From: Ottelia alismoides
Lineage: Eukaryota > Streptophyta > Magnoliopsida > Alismatales > Hydrocharitaceae
Assembly (NCBI GenBank): GCA_037367405.1
Contig: JAZKJV010009628.1
Location: forward strand, 248,001 to 312,000
DNA length: 64,000 nucleotides
Direction: 5' to 3'
Shown: one piece after another, positions 45,036 through 55,278 of the stretch
Layout: each line of letters begins with the position of its first letter
Numbering within the stretch: the first letter of the stretch is position 1
Notes under the pieces: model-generated
Seen by the model: only the letters and a program-made list of their open reading frames with translations
Told to the model about the DNA's origin: nothing
The model's database searches: none
Program-made: the position numbers and the translations under genes

Positions 45036-45475
45036 GTGGATATCTTCTTCCCCTTCTTCTCCAAGCACATCGACATTTGGAGTGTGGGGTGCATCTTCGC
45101 CGAGCTGCTCACCGGGAAGCCCCTCTTCCCCGACAAAAATGTGGTGCACCAGCTGGATATCATAACGGATTTGCTAGGTACTCCTTCTGCGGAATCCATT
45201 GCAAGGATTCAGAACGACAAGGCCAGGAGGTACTTGAGCGGCATGAGCGAAGCCACCAGTTCCTCTGTCCTGGAAGTTCTCCGGTGTTGATCCTCTCGCG
45301 CTTAATCTTCTCGAGAGGTTGCTCGTATTCGATCCCATAGATCTCTCTCCTGCTGAGGAGGCGCTGCGTGATCCATACTTTGTGGGTTTGGCTGATCCTG
45401 AAGAGAACCATCCACGCAGCCGATTCTGAAATCTGAGCTTGAGTTCGAAAGGAGGAGAATGACTAAATATGATAT
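45036..45475 (+). pseudogene. Captured fragment of a plant TDY-class MAP kinase
   Basis: The translation reads [20 protein letters not shown] then [20 protein letters not shown] and [11 protein letters not shown]: subdomain IX ([11 protein letters not shown]) to the MAPK-specific region. After a one-base shift near 45250 it continues [29 protein letters not shown] (subdomain XI) and AEEALRDPYF. A stop follows at about 45427, and a segment reading LEFERRRMTKYDIREL matches the C-terminal extension of TDY-type (group D) plant MAPKs. Subdomains I-VIII, including the ATP site, catalytic loop and TDY lip, are absent, so it cannot be an active kinase. The parent gene lies elsewhere. Confidence 0.82.
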
Positions 45476-45479
45476 CAGA

Positions 45480-45960
45480 GAACTGCCGCATACGACCAAA
45501 GGAGAAAGATCGCAACTTTCCGCCACTGCCAACCTCGGAAACAGATTTTTCTTCAAATTTTGCAGGACCACAAGAAAAAGATGTTCCGTTTCCCCCAAAA
45601 TCCGACCTATCTCCTCAAACCATGAACTGTTTATACAAGAGCCGGAATCCCTAAGAGGGACTAAGCTACACTGGGAAGCTTTCGCATGCAAATTGGAGCA
45701 GAATTGGAGGCATTCGCCAAGCGGGTAGAGGTTGTAAGAAGAAGCTCGATGTTGATCACCCGAGCTCCGAGAAGCTCTCCTTCGTGGAGATCACCATGAC
45801 ACTAGCGCTCTCTCTCTCTCTCAGTTCAGTTATGGAAGAACAGAACTAAAAAGTGAACTGAAGAGAGGAGAGAGAACTCGAGAGAGAGATCTTGCAAAGA
45901 TAAATATATTTGAGGCTGACAAAGCGATCGTGGAGGCCGTGTAAGGTCGAGGTCGATGAT
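45480..45960 (+). other. Unidentified coding-like segment and CT-repeat in the Pack-MULE
   Basis: Open in more than one frame (45459-45728), e.g. LHWEAFACKLEQNW near 45670, with codon-like composition, but I recognise no family. It may be a second captured exon. A CTCTCT run lies at about 45805-45825. Confidence 0.35.
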
Positions 45961-46145
45961 AGGAGGGGAGGTCGGGCAGAGAGGAGTTCAAGGAAGGGGA
46001 GGTCCGGCGCAGGCGGCGAGGAGGTTAGGGGAGGGGAGGTCGGGCGGAGGCGGTAAGGAGGTCAGGGGATGGGAGGTCGGGCGGAGGGGAGGGGAGGTCA
46101 GGGGAGGAGAGGAGGGGATGTCTGGAGGAGGCCTAGAGGAGAAAG
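45955..46145. repeat. Purine-rich GGAGGTCGGGC repeats in the Pack-MULE
   Basis: GGGGAGGTCGGGCGGAGG-like units are repeated imperfectly over about 190 bp. G-rich on the plus strand, low complexity. Confidence 0.6.
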
Positions 46146-46722
46146 GGAGAAGAGATGTCATTTTTGTAATTTTGAGAAACAAAATGGGCATTATGGAAAT
46201 AGAATTCACGGTATCCGGTTAGTTTTAACAGCCAAATGGATGGGAGTTAACCACAGGGTTTATATGGTAAGGGTTAGCAAGTTTACGAGGTTGAGGGAGG
46301 AATATCGATGTTTTAAAGGTCGTAGAGGTAATTAGCAAAAATTATAGGGTCTGCCGGGTAAAAATCCCTTTGATTTTTTTGGCTTTATTAGGTACTCATA
46401 TGGCAAGACGGACTTGGATCTCATGATTTAGACTTACTTTTAGTTTTTTCCTGTTGATTTATGTTGGGTAAATTGGGGTAATTAATTAAATCCGAAAATA
46501 TTAGATTTAATTCTTGAAATTATTGAGTAATTCGGTGGTCAATTTTGGGACTTTTGATTTTTTTGAGTTTATTAGGTACTCATATGGCAGGACGGACTTG
46601 GATCTCATGATTTAGACTTAGTTTTAGTTTTTTCGTTTTGGTTTATGTTGGGTAAATTGGGGTAATTAATTAAATCTGAAAATAGTAGATTTAATCCTTG
46701 AAATTATTGAGTAATTTGGTGA

Positions 46723-48428
46723 AGGCTCCAAGTGCCAAAGAGTTGATGAACAAGTATCTTGCGCAAGAGAAGGAGGAGATTAACGAGTACATCTCGGACC
46801 TAAGGAAGAGATGGCCAAAGTACGGCATGACGTTGATGTGTGATGGTTGGACAAGTTATACGAGGAAGCAGATCATCAACTTCCTTGTTTACTGCGACGG
46901 CCAAACGATTTTCCTTAAATCCGTCGATGCATCTGAACAGGTCAAGGACTACAAGTACCCGCTGAAGTTGTTGAAGGACGCCATTAAGGACGTTGGGAAG
47001 GACAATATCGTACAGATTGTGACGGACAACGAAAGCAACTTTAAGAAAGCAGGAGAAACAATAATGAAGTCCGGCGCCTACGGCATTTTTTGGACACCGT
47101 GTGTTGCGTATTGCATAGATCTGATTCTAAAGGACTTCGGCAAGAGGAAGCTCGTCGTGAAGGTCATTGAACAAGCACGAGCGATCACGACTTTCATTTA
47201 CAATCATATTAAAGTGTTGACCTTGATGAGGCGGACATGCAATGGTGAGTTGGTGAGGCTGGTATCACACTCTTTGCAACCAATTTTATACCGTTGCAAA
47301 GCCTCAAATAGCACAAGACAGGGTTAAAGACCATGTGCTGCCACGGTGAATGGTTCGAGAACCCAGAAGCTCGAACTGAAAGAGAAAGGAGAGTGCAGGC
47401 AATCATCAACGATCTCCATTTTTGGGATGACGTGACAAAGGTCACGAAAATAATGGAACATGTTTCTGCATTGCCTATCGTAGATGGGGATAAAAAGCCA
47501 ACTATGGGAGTCATCTACGAGGCAAAGCGCTACATGAGGGAGAAGGTTAGAGAAACAGTTGGGAGAGGATTTAAAGCATGGTTGGACATCATAGACGAAA
47601 GATGGTCCAAGATGCTCTCATATCCTCTTCACAAGGCTAGTACGTTTTATTATCCATTTAGGTTTTTTAATCCATTTCCGTATGTATGTACTTTTGAATG
47701 ATTCAAATTTGAGAATTGTTCTTCTCCAGCATATTACTTAAATCCGAAGTACCAATACAAGAACAGTCTTGGTACAAATGCTGACCTTCTTGCAGCTCTA
47801 CAAGTTGTGGTGGAGAAGCTCGTCAAGGACGAGAAGGCACAAACCTCGTGCATGAATGAAGTAAGACCGTAAGAACGCTTGTATAATGTACAATCTACTT
47901 TGAGGCACAAACCATGTTATGACTTACAGTTTCGATTAAAGTGCAGATTAAATACTTTAGGGATGCCTTGGGTTCTTTCGGTAGGGTAACCATGGTTAGT
48001 GGACGCGTCAGTACTCTTCCTGTTAAGGACTAAGTCTACTAATTGACATGTGTAACAATTTGACTATTATTGATTTATGATTTATCTCTTTTGAATTTTC
48101 CGCAGCCGAATGATGGTTACTGTATGGGATGGAAGCTCCCAACCTTCGCAAAGTGGCAGTGAAAGTATTGTCCCAAACAGCATCTGTCGGTGGTTGTGAG
48201 AGAAATTGGAGAACATTCAACTTGATCCATTCGAGGAGATGGAAAAAGTTGGGAGAACAACGACTCCACGATCTTGTTTCCGTACACTACAAGTTCAGGT
48301 TGAAGATGAAACATGCAAAAGAGGGGCATGACAGAGAGGACTACACAGACTCCATCGATCTTGCATATATTTTCAAGATGCACGACGACGATGCAGATGA
48401 AGATGTTGCAGAGGTGGTTGGATTCTAA
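46723..48428 (+). pseudogene. hAT-family transposase (DUF659 and dimerisation domains), decayed
   Basis: The cut-and-paste transposase core is visible. It runs KAPSAKELMNKYL, MTLMCDGWTSYTRKQIINFL near 46830 (first catalytic Asp in CDGW), IVQIVTDNESNFKKAGE near 47005 (second Asp) and TPCVAYCIDLILKD near 47095 (Tyr where His is usual). It then continues with ERERRVQAIINDLHFWDDV, the intron candidates 47640-47729, about 47870-47946 and about 47982-48105, and the C-terminal dimerisation block VLSQTASVGGCERNWRTFNL near 48160. Lesions: a frameshift near 47250, a TAG near 47310, a TGA replacing the first Trp of EWWLLYG near 48108, and a frameshift near 48400. No BED zinc finger was found upstream; the 5' exon may have been lost or displaced by the repeat array. 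A candidate splice donor GGTGAGTAAAT lies at about 44260. Confidence 0.82.
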
Positions 48429-49506
48429 CGGTGCTCCATTGCTCGCTCAATCGGGAGGAAGGTCGAATGAGACTATAAGCCAACAAATGGGAGCAGATGT
48501 TGGCGACTACATGGCCAGATCTGGACGAATCACGGACCTTCTTGTAGGGGTGGAACTTGATGCGATTGTGGACGACATTCTCTCTACTGGATCGAAATCC
48601 AAATCCAAATCAAAAGATGACAATGGGAGCAATGATGGTGATGATGATGTTGGTGGTCGTGGTGGATCAGGTGATAGGGATACATATTCAAGGGGGTCAG
48701 CCGGTCGTGGACCCCGTGATGATAGAAGATTCGAGTCAGAGCGAGAATACATGGAACGATGTGGAAACATACATGAGCAGTTTGTCCCAAGTCTGAGTCC
48801 ATGACCTATGAATTACGATGCATATGGACGACTTGGTCATCATCCTACAGATAGCTACATGGACGATTGGATATCATCTGTAGATTCATTGAGCTGCATG
48901 GACATTGACAGCCCATACCGTGGAGGAACACCCAATCCCATGGGCAGATATGGAGCCTCACAAGATGAAAGATCATTTGGCATCTTCCCTGAATATTTTC
49001 CTGCTCCTCCACCTGGACCTCCTCCTCCTCCTCAGGTGTATACTCCTCCATCTTATGGATATGGTGGCAACAGTGAGTATGGAGGATATAGCAGCAACAG
49101 CAGTGAGAACTACCAAGGTAGCCAACCCGAGCAGACTCAGCTCAGCCAGGGCAGCTTCTTTGATGGGGACAGCTTCAGTTTCTTCCCTGAGTATTACGCT
49201 CCTCCTCCAGGTCCTCCTCCGCAGAGATCTTCTCCAACTCTGTCGTCATCCCGAGGATCTCAGGCCAGTAGTTCGCAGCCTCGTTGTGCCACTCGTGATA
49301 CCGGATCCAGTGCTGCTTATCCTCATCTTGGGATACTCATAGTCATCGATAACCACCAATACAGGCAGTATGTGATGGATTACAAGGCCATGTACTCGTA
49401 CATGACATGGGAGAACTACTGCGAATTCATTGAATCTCCTATGCGTTATGAGAGACAACAGGGAAGGGGGGCGATTCAGATCCATCGCGAAACTCTTGGG
49501 TTTTAG
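48429..49506 (+). pseudogene. Long low-complexity C-terminal tail of the hAT transposase
   Basis: In one frame, interrupted only by a TGA at 48802, about 350 codons encode an acidic/Gly/Lys-Ser part (KSKSKSKDDNGSNDGDDD near 48600). This is followed by a Pro/Tyr/Ser part with two copies of F-P-E-Y-[FY]-(P)APPPGPPP (near 48990 and 49180) and NSSENYQGSQPEQTQLSQ between them. The end is a more ordered KAMYSYMTWENYCEFIESPM with MRYERQQGRG. It is in a different phase from the dimerisation domain above, which I read as one frameshift near 48400. No known family is recognised in the tail. Confidence 0.65.
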
Positions 49507-49794
49507 CCTAGGTCATCTCATTTTACTTTGTTAAATTGAATTGGATATTTCTCATTTGTTGTTGTAGCTTTTATCTAGATAAATCACAAATCTTTATGCC
49601 AATTGCCAAACAGTGATTGTCTCGTTATATATTCTCATCAATATGACCGATATGCGCAATTTAAGGACCATAGTCCTCATAAATTATCCATGTGTGTTAT
49701 GAGTTCTATGAGGTGTATATTTGTAGTATTTCATGTTATAAACTTATAATAACTTGAATGGAATCCATTTCCAATATTTATAAGTCAAGATTCA

Positions 49795-50070
49795 ACATTA
49801 AGTTATTAACATCGACACGATCGATATGTGTGATACCAGCGATACCGATATGTGCGATATATGGTCTATAAATGATTCAAAATGTGTGATATAAGTGTGT
49901 ATTTGTAGGTAATTTGTTGTTCTAATATCTTGGATGATCTTAATTTCTGAAAAAATGCCAAAAAAATGGCTTTTTGAGCCATTTTCGACATTTCCACCGA
50001 TATCATCGATATATCGTCGATATATCCCGATATATCCATTTTCGGGCGGACCAATACGATATCGATATCG
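49795..50070. repeat. CGATATATCG palindrome cluster, right subterminal region
   Basis: Multiple GATATATCG, ACCGATAT and ATCGATATCG motifs within 280 bp of the right end mirror the left cluster. The 211-bp insert at 60605-60815 has the same motif set. Confidence 0.75.
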
Positions 50071-50093
50071 ACACGGACTTCCATGACTAGACC

Positions 50094-50486
50094 AGTCTAA
50101 CCATACTTGTGGCATCTTTGGTTAGGCCACCTTCCTCAGATGTGTCATGTCCTCACACAGATTTCACCACAATCCTCCTAGTACGAGGCTTGCCAACTTG
50201 GGAAGCATCACTACCTTTCTTTTCCTGGTCATCAGAGTCATAGCAGTACTCAGTTATTTGAACTTATTCACTTAGATATTTGGGGTCCCTATCGTGTTCC
50301 CTATCAATAGGGACACAGTTTTATCTAGATGATGTGGATGACAGCTCTAGACTTTATTGGGTCTTCCCATTTTAAAAACAAATTTGAAGCCGGGCATGTT
50401 ATTAAATCTTTTATTAATGAAATAACTAACATTTTTGTGCTACTGTCAAGTTTTTACGCTCGGCAATGCCTTAGAGTTTGACACAT
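50094..50486 (+). pseudogene. Copia C integrase, N-terminal part
   Basis: It resumes after the hAT element: LWHLWLGHLPQMCHVLTQ near 50110 and ACQLGKHHYLSF near 50190 (zinc region), LIHLDIWGPYRVP near 50260 (first Asp), FINEITNIF near 50412 and NALEF near 50463 (second-Asp block). At least three frameshifts or stops. The unidentified insert cuts it directly after EFDT. Confidence 0.75.
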
Positions 50487-52926
50487 TACAACTATCCGAG
50501 TGAAGGCTAAGGTGTAGGCCTTAACGCATCACGGAACCGTGTAAATCGCATCGAATACAATCTAGGGCAACTAGTCAAACTAGCTGCAAGGCGCATCGGA
50601 ATTTAAAATTTTAATAAGATGAAACCACATGATATGAGAACCATTCTCAAATCGTTTCATCAAGATCATAAATGAGTAATCGGATTACCTCTTGAAGTGT
50701 GTTTATGATCGCATGTTTCTAAATGAAGAGACATCATGTCTCAAGTCTGATCCAACGAAGGATGCACTTGCATATGCGTGGACGAGACGTGTGCTTCCTG
50801 CAATCCGAGTTGATGATCCGAGCGATGAACCTCCCGATTTCATCTTATGAAATCCGTAGGCATCCTCAAGAGCAAGAAGCACCAAAGAGGGTGGAGATCC
50901 ACGAGCAATCGATCCGGTAGCACAATGACATTGCGACGACGGCAGGGTTCTAAACTACAATAAAGTGGAAGGCCATAATACTGAGAGAAATGGCACTTGG
51001 ACGTATAAGAGAATATAAGAGAGAGAGAGAGAGCTTTCAACTTGTAAGTTGAAGTTGTTGTAAAGAAAGAGCTACGTCTACCATTTCTTTTATAGTGGAG
51101 ATGCACACTTAATTCAAAGCAATGGTGGAGAATTTTTTGCAGCAATTTACAACAATTAATTAATTTAAAAGAAAATAAATAAGTTGAAAAGTCTTGTACA
51201 TATTTTATCTCAGATAAATCAACAAGATTCTCATAGGACTAGATAGCCATCTTCCATGTAAGGGGGAAGGAGAAAGCCCCCTTCCCTTTAAAAGGCTTGG
51301 ACGTCCACCTTGATTGGAGAGAGAAAAATCTATCGCCAAACATAATGTAATCTCATTCCATTAAATATTTATTCAATGAATCAATTGTGTACAAAATATC
51401 ACTAAATAATTTTTGCAAATTATTTGAGACAATTGCAAACAAGTCATTGACAATTATGAATCAAATTCAACCACCCAATATAAAATATAAATAGCATTTA
51501 CAATAAATTGTACAATGTAAATCCAATTCACATCAATATTTGATTTGTAAATCTTATTTACAATAAAATCTAACATATTATAAATCACATTTATGATATT
51601 TATGATTATTATGGATAGTGATATCCACGTTAATCATATATTTGATTTTTTTTATGAGAATCATATATTTGATAATTAAATCATATTTAATTATCTCATA
51701 TAACTATTCTCACGTATCCAAATAATATGAATCATATTCACGTTATTTATAATAGTAAAATCATATCTAATTATCTATTTCACAACTCTCATATATATTA
51801 TTAACAAAAGAATTATTCTCCAACTCTTTCAAGAACAATGTGCTTTCTCCGTGGATATTTGCATATAAGGGCAGGGTGATCGTACATTCCATATATTGTG
51901 AGAGATCATATCTCAAATCCGTATCTCGAGGACCTCTCAAAGATGTTTGATTAAATCAAACTTTGAATCTAATCTTCTTATTGCATCTGAATCATAGTCA
52001 AATCAATATTGAATACGAGGGGAGTCACTAAAATCTAAATCGGTTTCATCACTCCCTCAGAATTAAAGTGTCGCAATTATACAATCGTTTACGATCACAA
52101 CATCCTCGAGTATGTCTAATACCCGTACATCCTGCATACTGAAGACCTAGATCAAACCTGAAGTTTTAAATCATATTTGAACTGTCTTGTTCAAGGTTTT
52201 ATCATTAAGTTTCTCGTTCGATCATTGAGAGTTGGTATCGATCATATACTTTCCAAAACATATATCATACTTACAAATTAAGTCAAGCTTCCAAAGCGAG
52301 ATGATCATGCATGGAATTTGATCCCAATATCTCATGAGTGAGCTCATGTTCTTCCGGTTCAGTAATAAACATGTATGGTCCCTTTGAGAGATTGTAATAT
52401 TCATATGCCCTCGTATGGACACCAGTTCATCGGTGCACAGACCTTGATTAGATCATCAACCTATCGGTCTGCCAAATGTACATACTCAGACATATAGTAA
52501 CACATCTGTCTCCAATCAAAGGATGTGTGTCTATATCATGATAGTAAACTACATAAGTCTTGATTATCTCAATCTCGTTAAGTCAATCTCTACGACCTAA
52601 CTTATCTAACACCTCCGAATATCTATTCCCGTGTAGAGGAGATACTTCAAGAGGTCGGTCAGATATCAACCTTTAGAGAAGGATTGACATCTCCTAAGGC
52701 TAGAGATCCTTTCCTAACAATCATTTGACGGTGCTTGATGAGTCTTCAATCTAACTCTCTAGATAGCATCCAAGCACCAACCTTTATGATTCAACATTTG
52801 AATCAACAGATGTATGATTATTAAGATGAGCACGGTACATAACCCTAATTGTACTAAGGGACCTATTACGCAAATTACTTACTCTTTATTTCAAATAAGA
52901 GAATGGTTCGCAGTAACATTTATTGC
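50487..52926 (-). mobile_element. Unidentified 2.4-kb insert, possibly a long solo LTR on the minus strand
   Basis: It lies between two parts of the copia C integrase. It is AT-rich in its right two thirds and has no open frame over 100 codons that resembles a protein. On the minus strand TG..CA-like ends can be placed (TGCAATAAATG near 52926 and GCCTTCA near 50502). A TATA box CTATAAAAGAAATGG lies near 51090-51104 with a CT-rich start-like region after it. No convincing target duplication was found: flanks CATTA and CATAA are close but do not agree with TG..CA ends. Confidence 0.4.
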
Positions 52927-53640
52927 ATAATGGCTCGTTGTTGGCTCACATGTCCAACACCGAGTTTCTCAACTCTCTAGGCATTTTATACCAGACCCTG
53001 TATGCCTACACATCCCAGCAGAACGGTGTTACCAAACGTAAACACCATAATTTACTTAATGTGACCCGGACCCTTTTGATCCAGAGTCGAGCTCCTAACT
53101 CTTTCTGGGTGATGTAGCCCTCGTTGCTTGCTACTTGGTGAACGGCATGACATCTTCTACTTTAGGAAAAAATGTTCCTTTTCGATTATGTTTCCCAAAA
53201 AGGACAGGTTCTCCCTTACACCTCGAGTGTTTGTTTGTGATGCCTTTGTCCACAATCTGACGTTTGGTCGTGACAAGCTCTCTCCTTGAGCTGTCAAGTG
53301 TATCTCAGTAGGTTACTCTCGTACCCAGAAGGGGTATCGTTGTTTTGATCCACTTGGCAAAAATACTTTATCAGTGTTGATGTCACCTTCTTCGAGTCAG
53401 TTTTGTATTTCTCTTACAGGTAACAGGATGACTCCAACTTACTCAGGTGAGAAGGTATACATGCCCCCTCCTACACCTCCACCACCACCACCTCCTCCAC
53501 CTGCTCCCGTGGCTACCTCTGGACCACTACCCACTACCTTGGCTCAGTTCTTTTCACGTGTCTTTGTTCGCAGGCCTCACACAATTCCCCTAGCTCATGG
53601 ATCTTTTCAATCATCTAGCACACAGGTATGTAATGAGTAG
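52927..53640 (+). pseudogene. Copia C integrase, C-terminal part
   Basis: GILYQTLYAYTSQQNGVTKR near 52980 contains the catalytic-Glu block with the Glu lost (NGVTKRKH for NGVAERKH). It is followed by LNVTRTLLIQSRAPNSFW, the GYSRTQKGYRCFDP-type block near 53310, a proline-rich hinge (53463-53530) and a stop at 53638. Confidence 0.8.
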
Positions 53641-55140
53641 ATTGTTTCTACTGATGGCACTAGTGAGTTGTCTACGCAGCAGGATTCTTTACAAGATGAG
53701 CAGGTGCCCTCTCAGGAGACAGATGATCCAGATGTGCCTATTGCTCTGTAGAAGTAGAGACATACTTGTGCTACATATCCACTTGCAGCCCATGTTTCCT
53801 TGGGCCGACTCTCATAGGACTTCAGGAAATTTGACGCGGGGCTATCAGCAGTAGAGATAGCACATGCATATTAGGAAGTCATGCAGGACAGTCGGCAGCA
53901 TCTTGCCATGGAGGATGATGTGGTCATGCTACAATCGCGTGGCACATGGAGCATTGTTACAGAAAGAGGTATACATACATCGGCCACATGGGTTCGCTGT
54001 TGAGGAGTGTTATAAGGTTTGCATGCTTCATAATGCAATCTATGGCCTTAAGCAGAATCCAAGATCATGGTTCCAGAAGCTCTCGAATTTGACAGAGCAA
54101 CAAGGATTCATGATATCGACTGCCGACCATTCACTGTTTGTTCATAGGACTCAGAGGATACAGTTGTCATGCTTGCTTATGTTGATGGTATCATTGTTAC
54201 AGGGGATGATGAACATGGCATCCATGATTCCATGCTGCTAAGGATTTTCTAGGTCAGAAGTTTGTGATCAAGGACCTTGGGAGTCTGCTACTTCCTTGGA
54301 CTAGAGTTCGCCAAGAACCAACGAGGTCTTGTGATGACCCAAAGAAAGTACATTACAGATCTTCTCTCTGAGACAAGCATGGCAGATTGCACGCCGACCA
54401 CTACTCCCATGGACTTGAGCATGAAGTCGAATGATGATGACACTGAGGGGGTAGGCAAGAAGAGCTGAGGAGGTACAAGGATCTCGTTGGAAAGCTCATA
54501 TACGTGGCCATCATTAGGCCAGATATATCCTTTGCAGTAAGTAAAGTGATTCGGTTCATGGAGCAACCTAGACAAAAATAAAAGGATGCAATCCATATGA
54601 TTCCGAAGTATCAGAAGACATCACCAGGCACTGATCTTCTATTCAGCAGAGGTACATCATTTGTCGTTACATTTATATAGATGCAGATTATGCGGGGTGT
54701 CCCAAGGACAGGAAGTCTACCCCTGACTTTGTCGTGTTCATAGGGAGTTCCTTGGTGTCATGGAAGAGCGAGATGCATACAGTGTTCGCCAGGTCTTGTG
54801 CAGAATTAGACTACAATGCCATGGCACATGCTAGTACAGAGATGATGTTGGTCAGATATGTTCTTACTGACCTAACAGTTAAGGTGCATCTTCCCATACA
54901 CCTCCAATGCGACAACCAGGTTGCTTTTTTCATTGCCAACAGCATACCCTTCTATGATAGGACCAAGAATATCAAAATATATTGTCACTACATGCGAGAC
55001 ATGATTCAGAAGACTTCATCTCCACCACCGATGATAGTTCAGGAGATCAGAAAGCAGACAAGCTCACCAAGGCCCTAATCAAAGGGCCTTTCCAGAGATG
55101 TTCCAAGTTGAGCATGATTGGTATCTACGCTCCAGTTTAA
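53641..55140 (+). pseudogene. Copia C reverse transcriptase and RNase H, with internal deletion
   Basis: RT begins (MEDDVVMLQSRGTWSIVT near 53905) and jumps at about 53958 directly to KEVYIHRPHGFAVEE. About 110 residues, including the palm motif DVKNAFLYGDL, are deleted. Then LHNAIYGLKQNPRSWFQKLS, a frame-shifted box VDGI-like near 54180, and RNase H with GCPKDRKST near 54700 and CDNQVAFFIANS near 54910. It ends near MIGIYAPV at 55135. Many stops. Confidence 0.82.
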
Positions 55141-55144
55141 GGGG

Positions 55145-55278
55145 GGTTAAGATAATAGTTATATTTTGTTCATTTTTGTGTATTTTCTATTCTTTCTGTC
55201 TTCTTTATGTAATTTGTCCAATGAGACTCTACTACATAAGATAATCATGAATAAGCAAGTCATTGTTTTCTCCCAACA
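55145..55278 (+). repeat. 3' LTR of copia element C
   Basis: 134 bp, following a GGGGGG polypurine tract and ending CCCAACA. The initial TG has become GG. Contains CTACTACATAAGATAATC in place of the usual TATATAAGAGAGCC. Confidence 0.75.

Larger units (their letters stand above)
44847..46368 (+). mobile_element. Pack-MULE-like element carrying a MAP-kinase fragment
   Basis: Terminal inverted repeats of about 110 bp begin GGGATTTTTACCCGGCAGAC at both ends. The second copy, complemented, also matches CTAATTAC..CTACGAC and ATTCCTCCCTC..CTTG. Flanks TTTGGTTTT (44838-44846) and TTTGATTTT (46369-46377) are a 9-bp target duplication with one change. Long inverted repeats with 9-bp duplication define Mutator-like elements. 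Inside are part of a protein-kinase gene (45036-45475), a second unidentified coding-like segment (about 45500-45790) and a purine-rich tract. No transposase. Confidence 0.88.
44370..46722. repeat. 184-185-bp tandem repeat array, interrupted by a Mutator-like element
   Basis: The marker TACTCATATGG occurs at 44493, 44678, 46393 and 46577. The first and last gaps are 185 and 184 bp, and the middle gap becomes 184 bp once the 1522-bp nested element and its 9-bp duplicate are removed. So about four and a half consecutive units existed before the insertion. Each unit includes TTGGGGTAATTAATTAAATCC and ATTATTGAGTAATTTGG. The last unit runs straight into the transposase coding sequence at about 46720. 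Confidence 0.88.
43931..50085 (+). mobile_element. hAT transposon (6.2 kb) with decayed transposase, nested in copia C
   Basis: The left terminus CATGGAAGGTCGT and the complement of the right terminus CATGGAAGTCCGT pair as short inverted repeats. 8-bp flanks ACTGGACC (43923-43930) and ACTAGACC (50086-50093) differ once. Removing it rejoins copia C protease and integrase. Both subterminal regions (43950-44080 and 49970-50070) are packed with CGATATATCG palindromes, probable transposase-binding repeats. The interior has a 185-bp repeat array, a nested Mutator-like element, and a DUF659/hAT transposase gene with a long disordered tail. Confidence 0.88.
39313..55278 (+). mobile_element. Ty1-copia element C, about 16 kb, expanded by nested insertions
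   Basis: The degenerate 5' LTR (39313-39430, TG..ACA) and 3' LTR (55145-55278) share a TAATATTTTGTTC-like start, TTTATGTAA and AATAAGCAA..TTATTGTTTTCTC blocks. A primer-site remnant TAGTATCGGAGCGACGG follows the first. Gag, protease, integrase, RT and RNase H pieces follow in order at 39978-40459, 43010-43930, 50094-50486, 52927-53640 and 53640-55140, separated by three insertions (40465-43009, 43931-50085, about 50487-52926). The outer target duplication is not recognisable (TACAA against CTAAC). The coding parts total about 5 kb, the normal size for this family. Confidence 0.85.

Noticed and set aside
45956..46335. Gly/Arg-rich frames in the Pack-MULE
   Set aside because: Produced by GGAGGTCGGGC repeats. 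No codon bias or family match.
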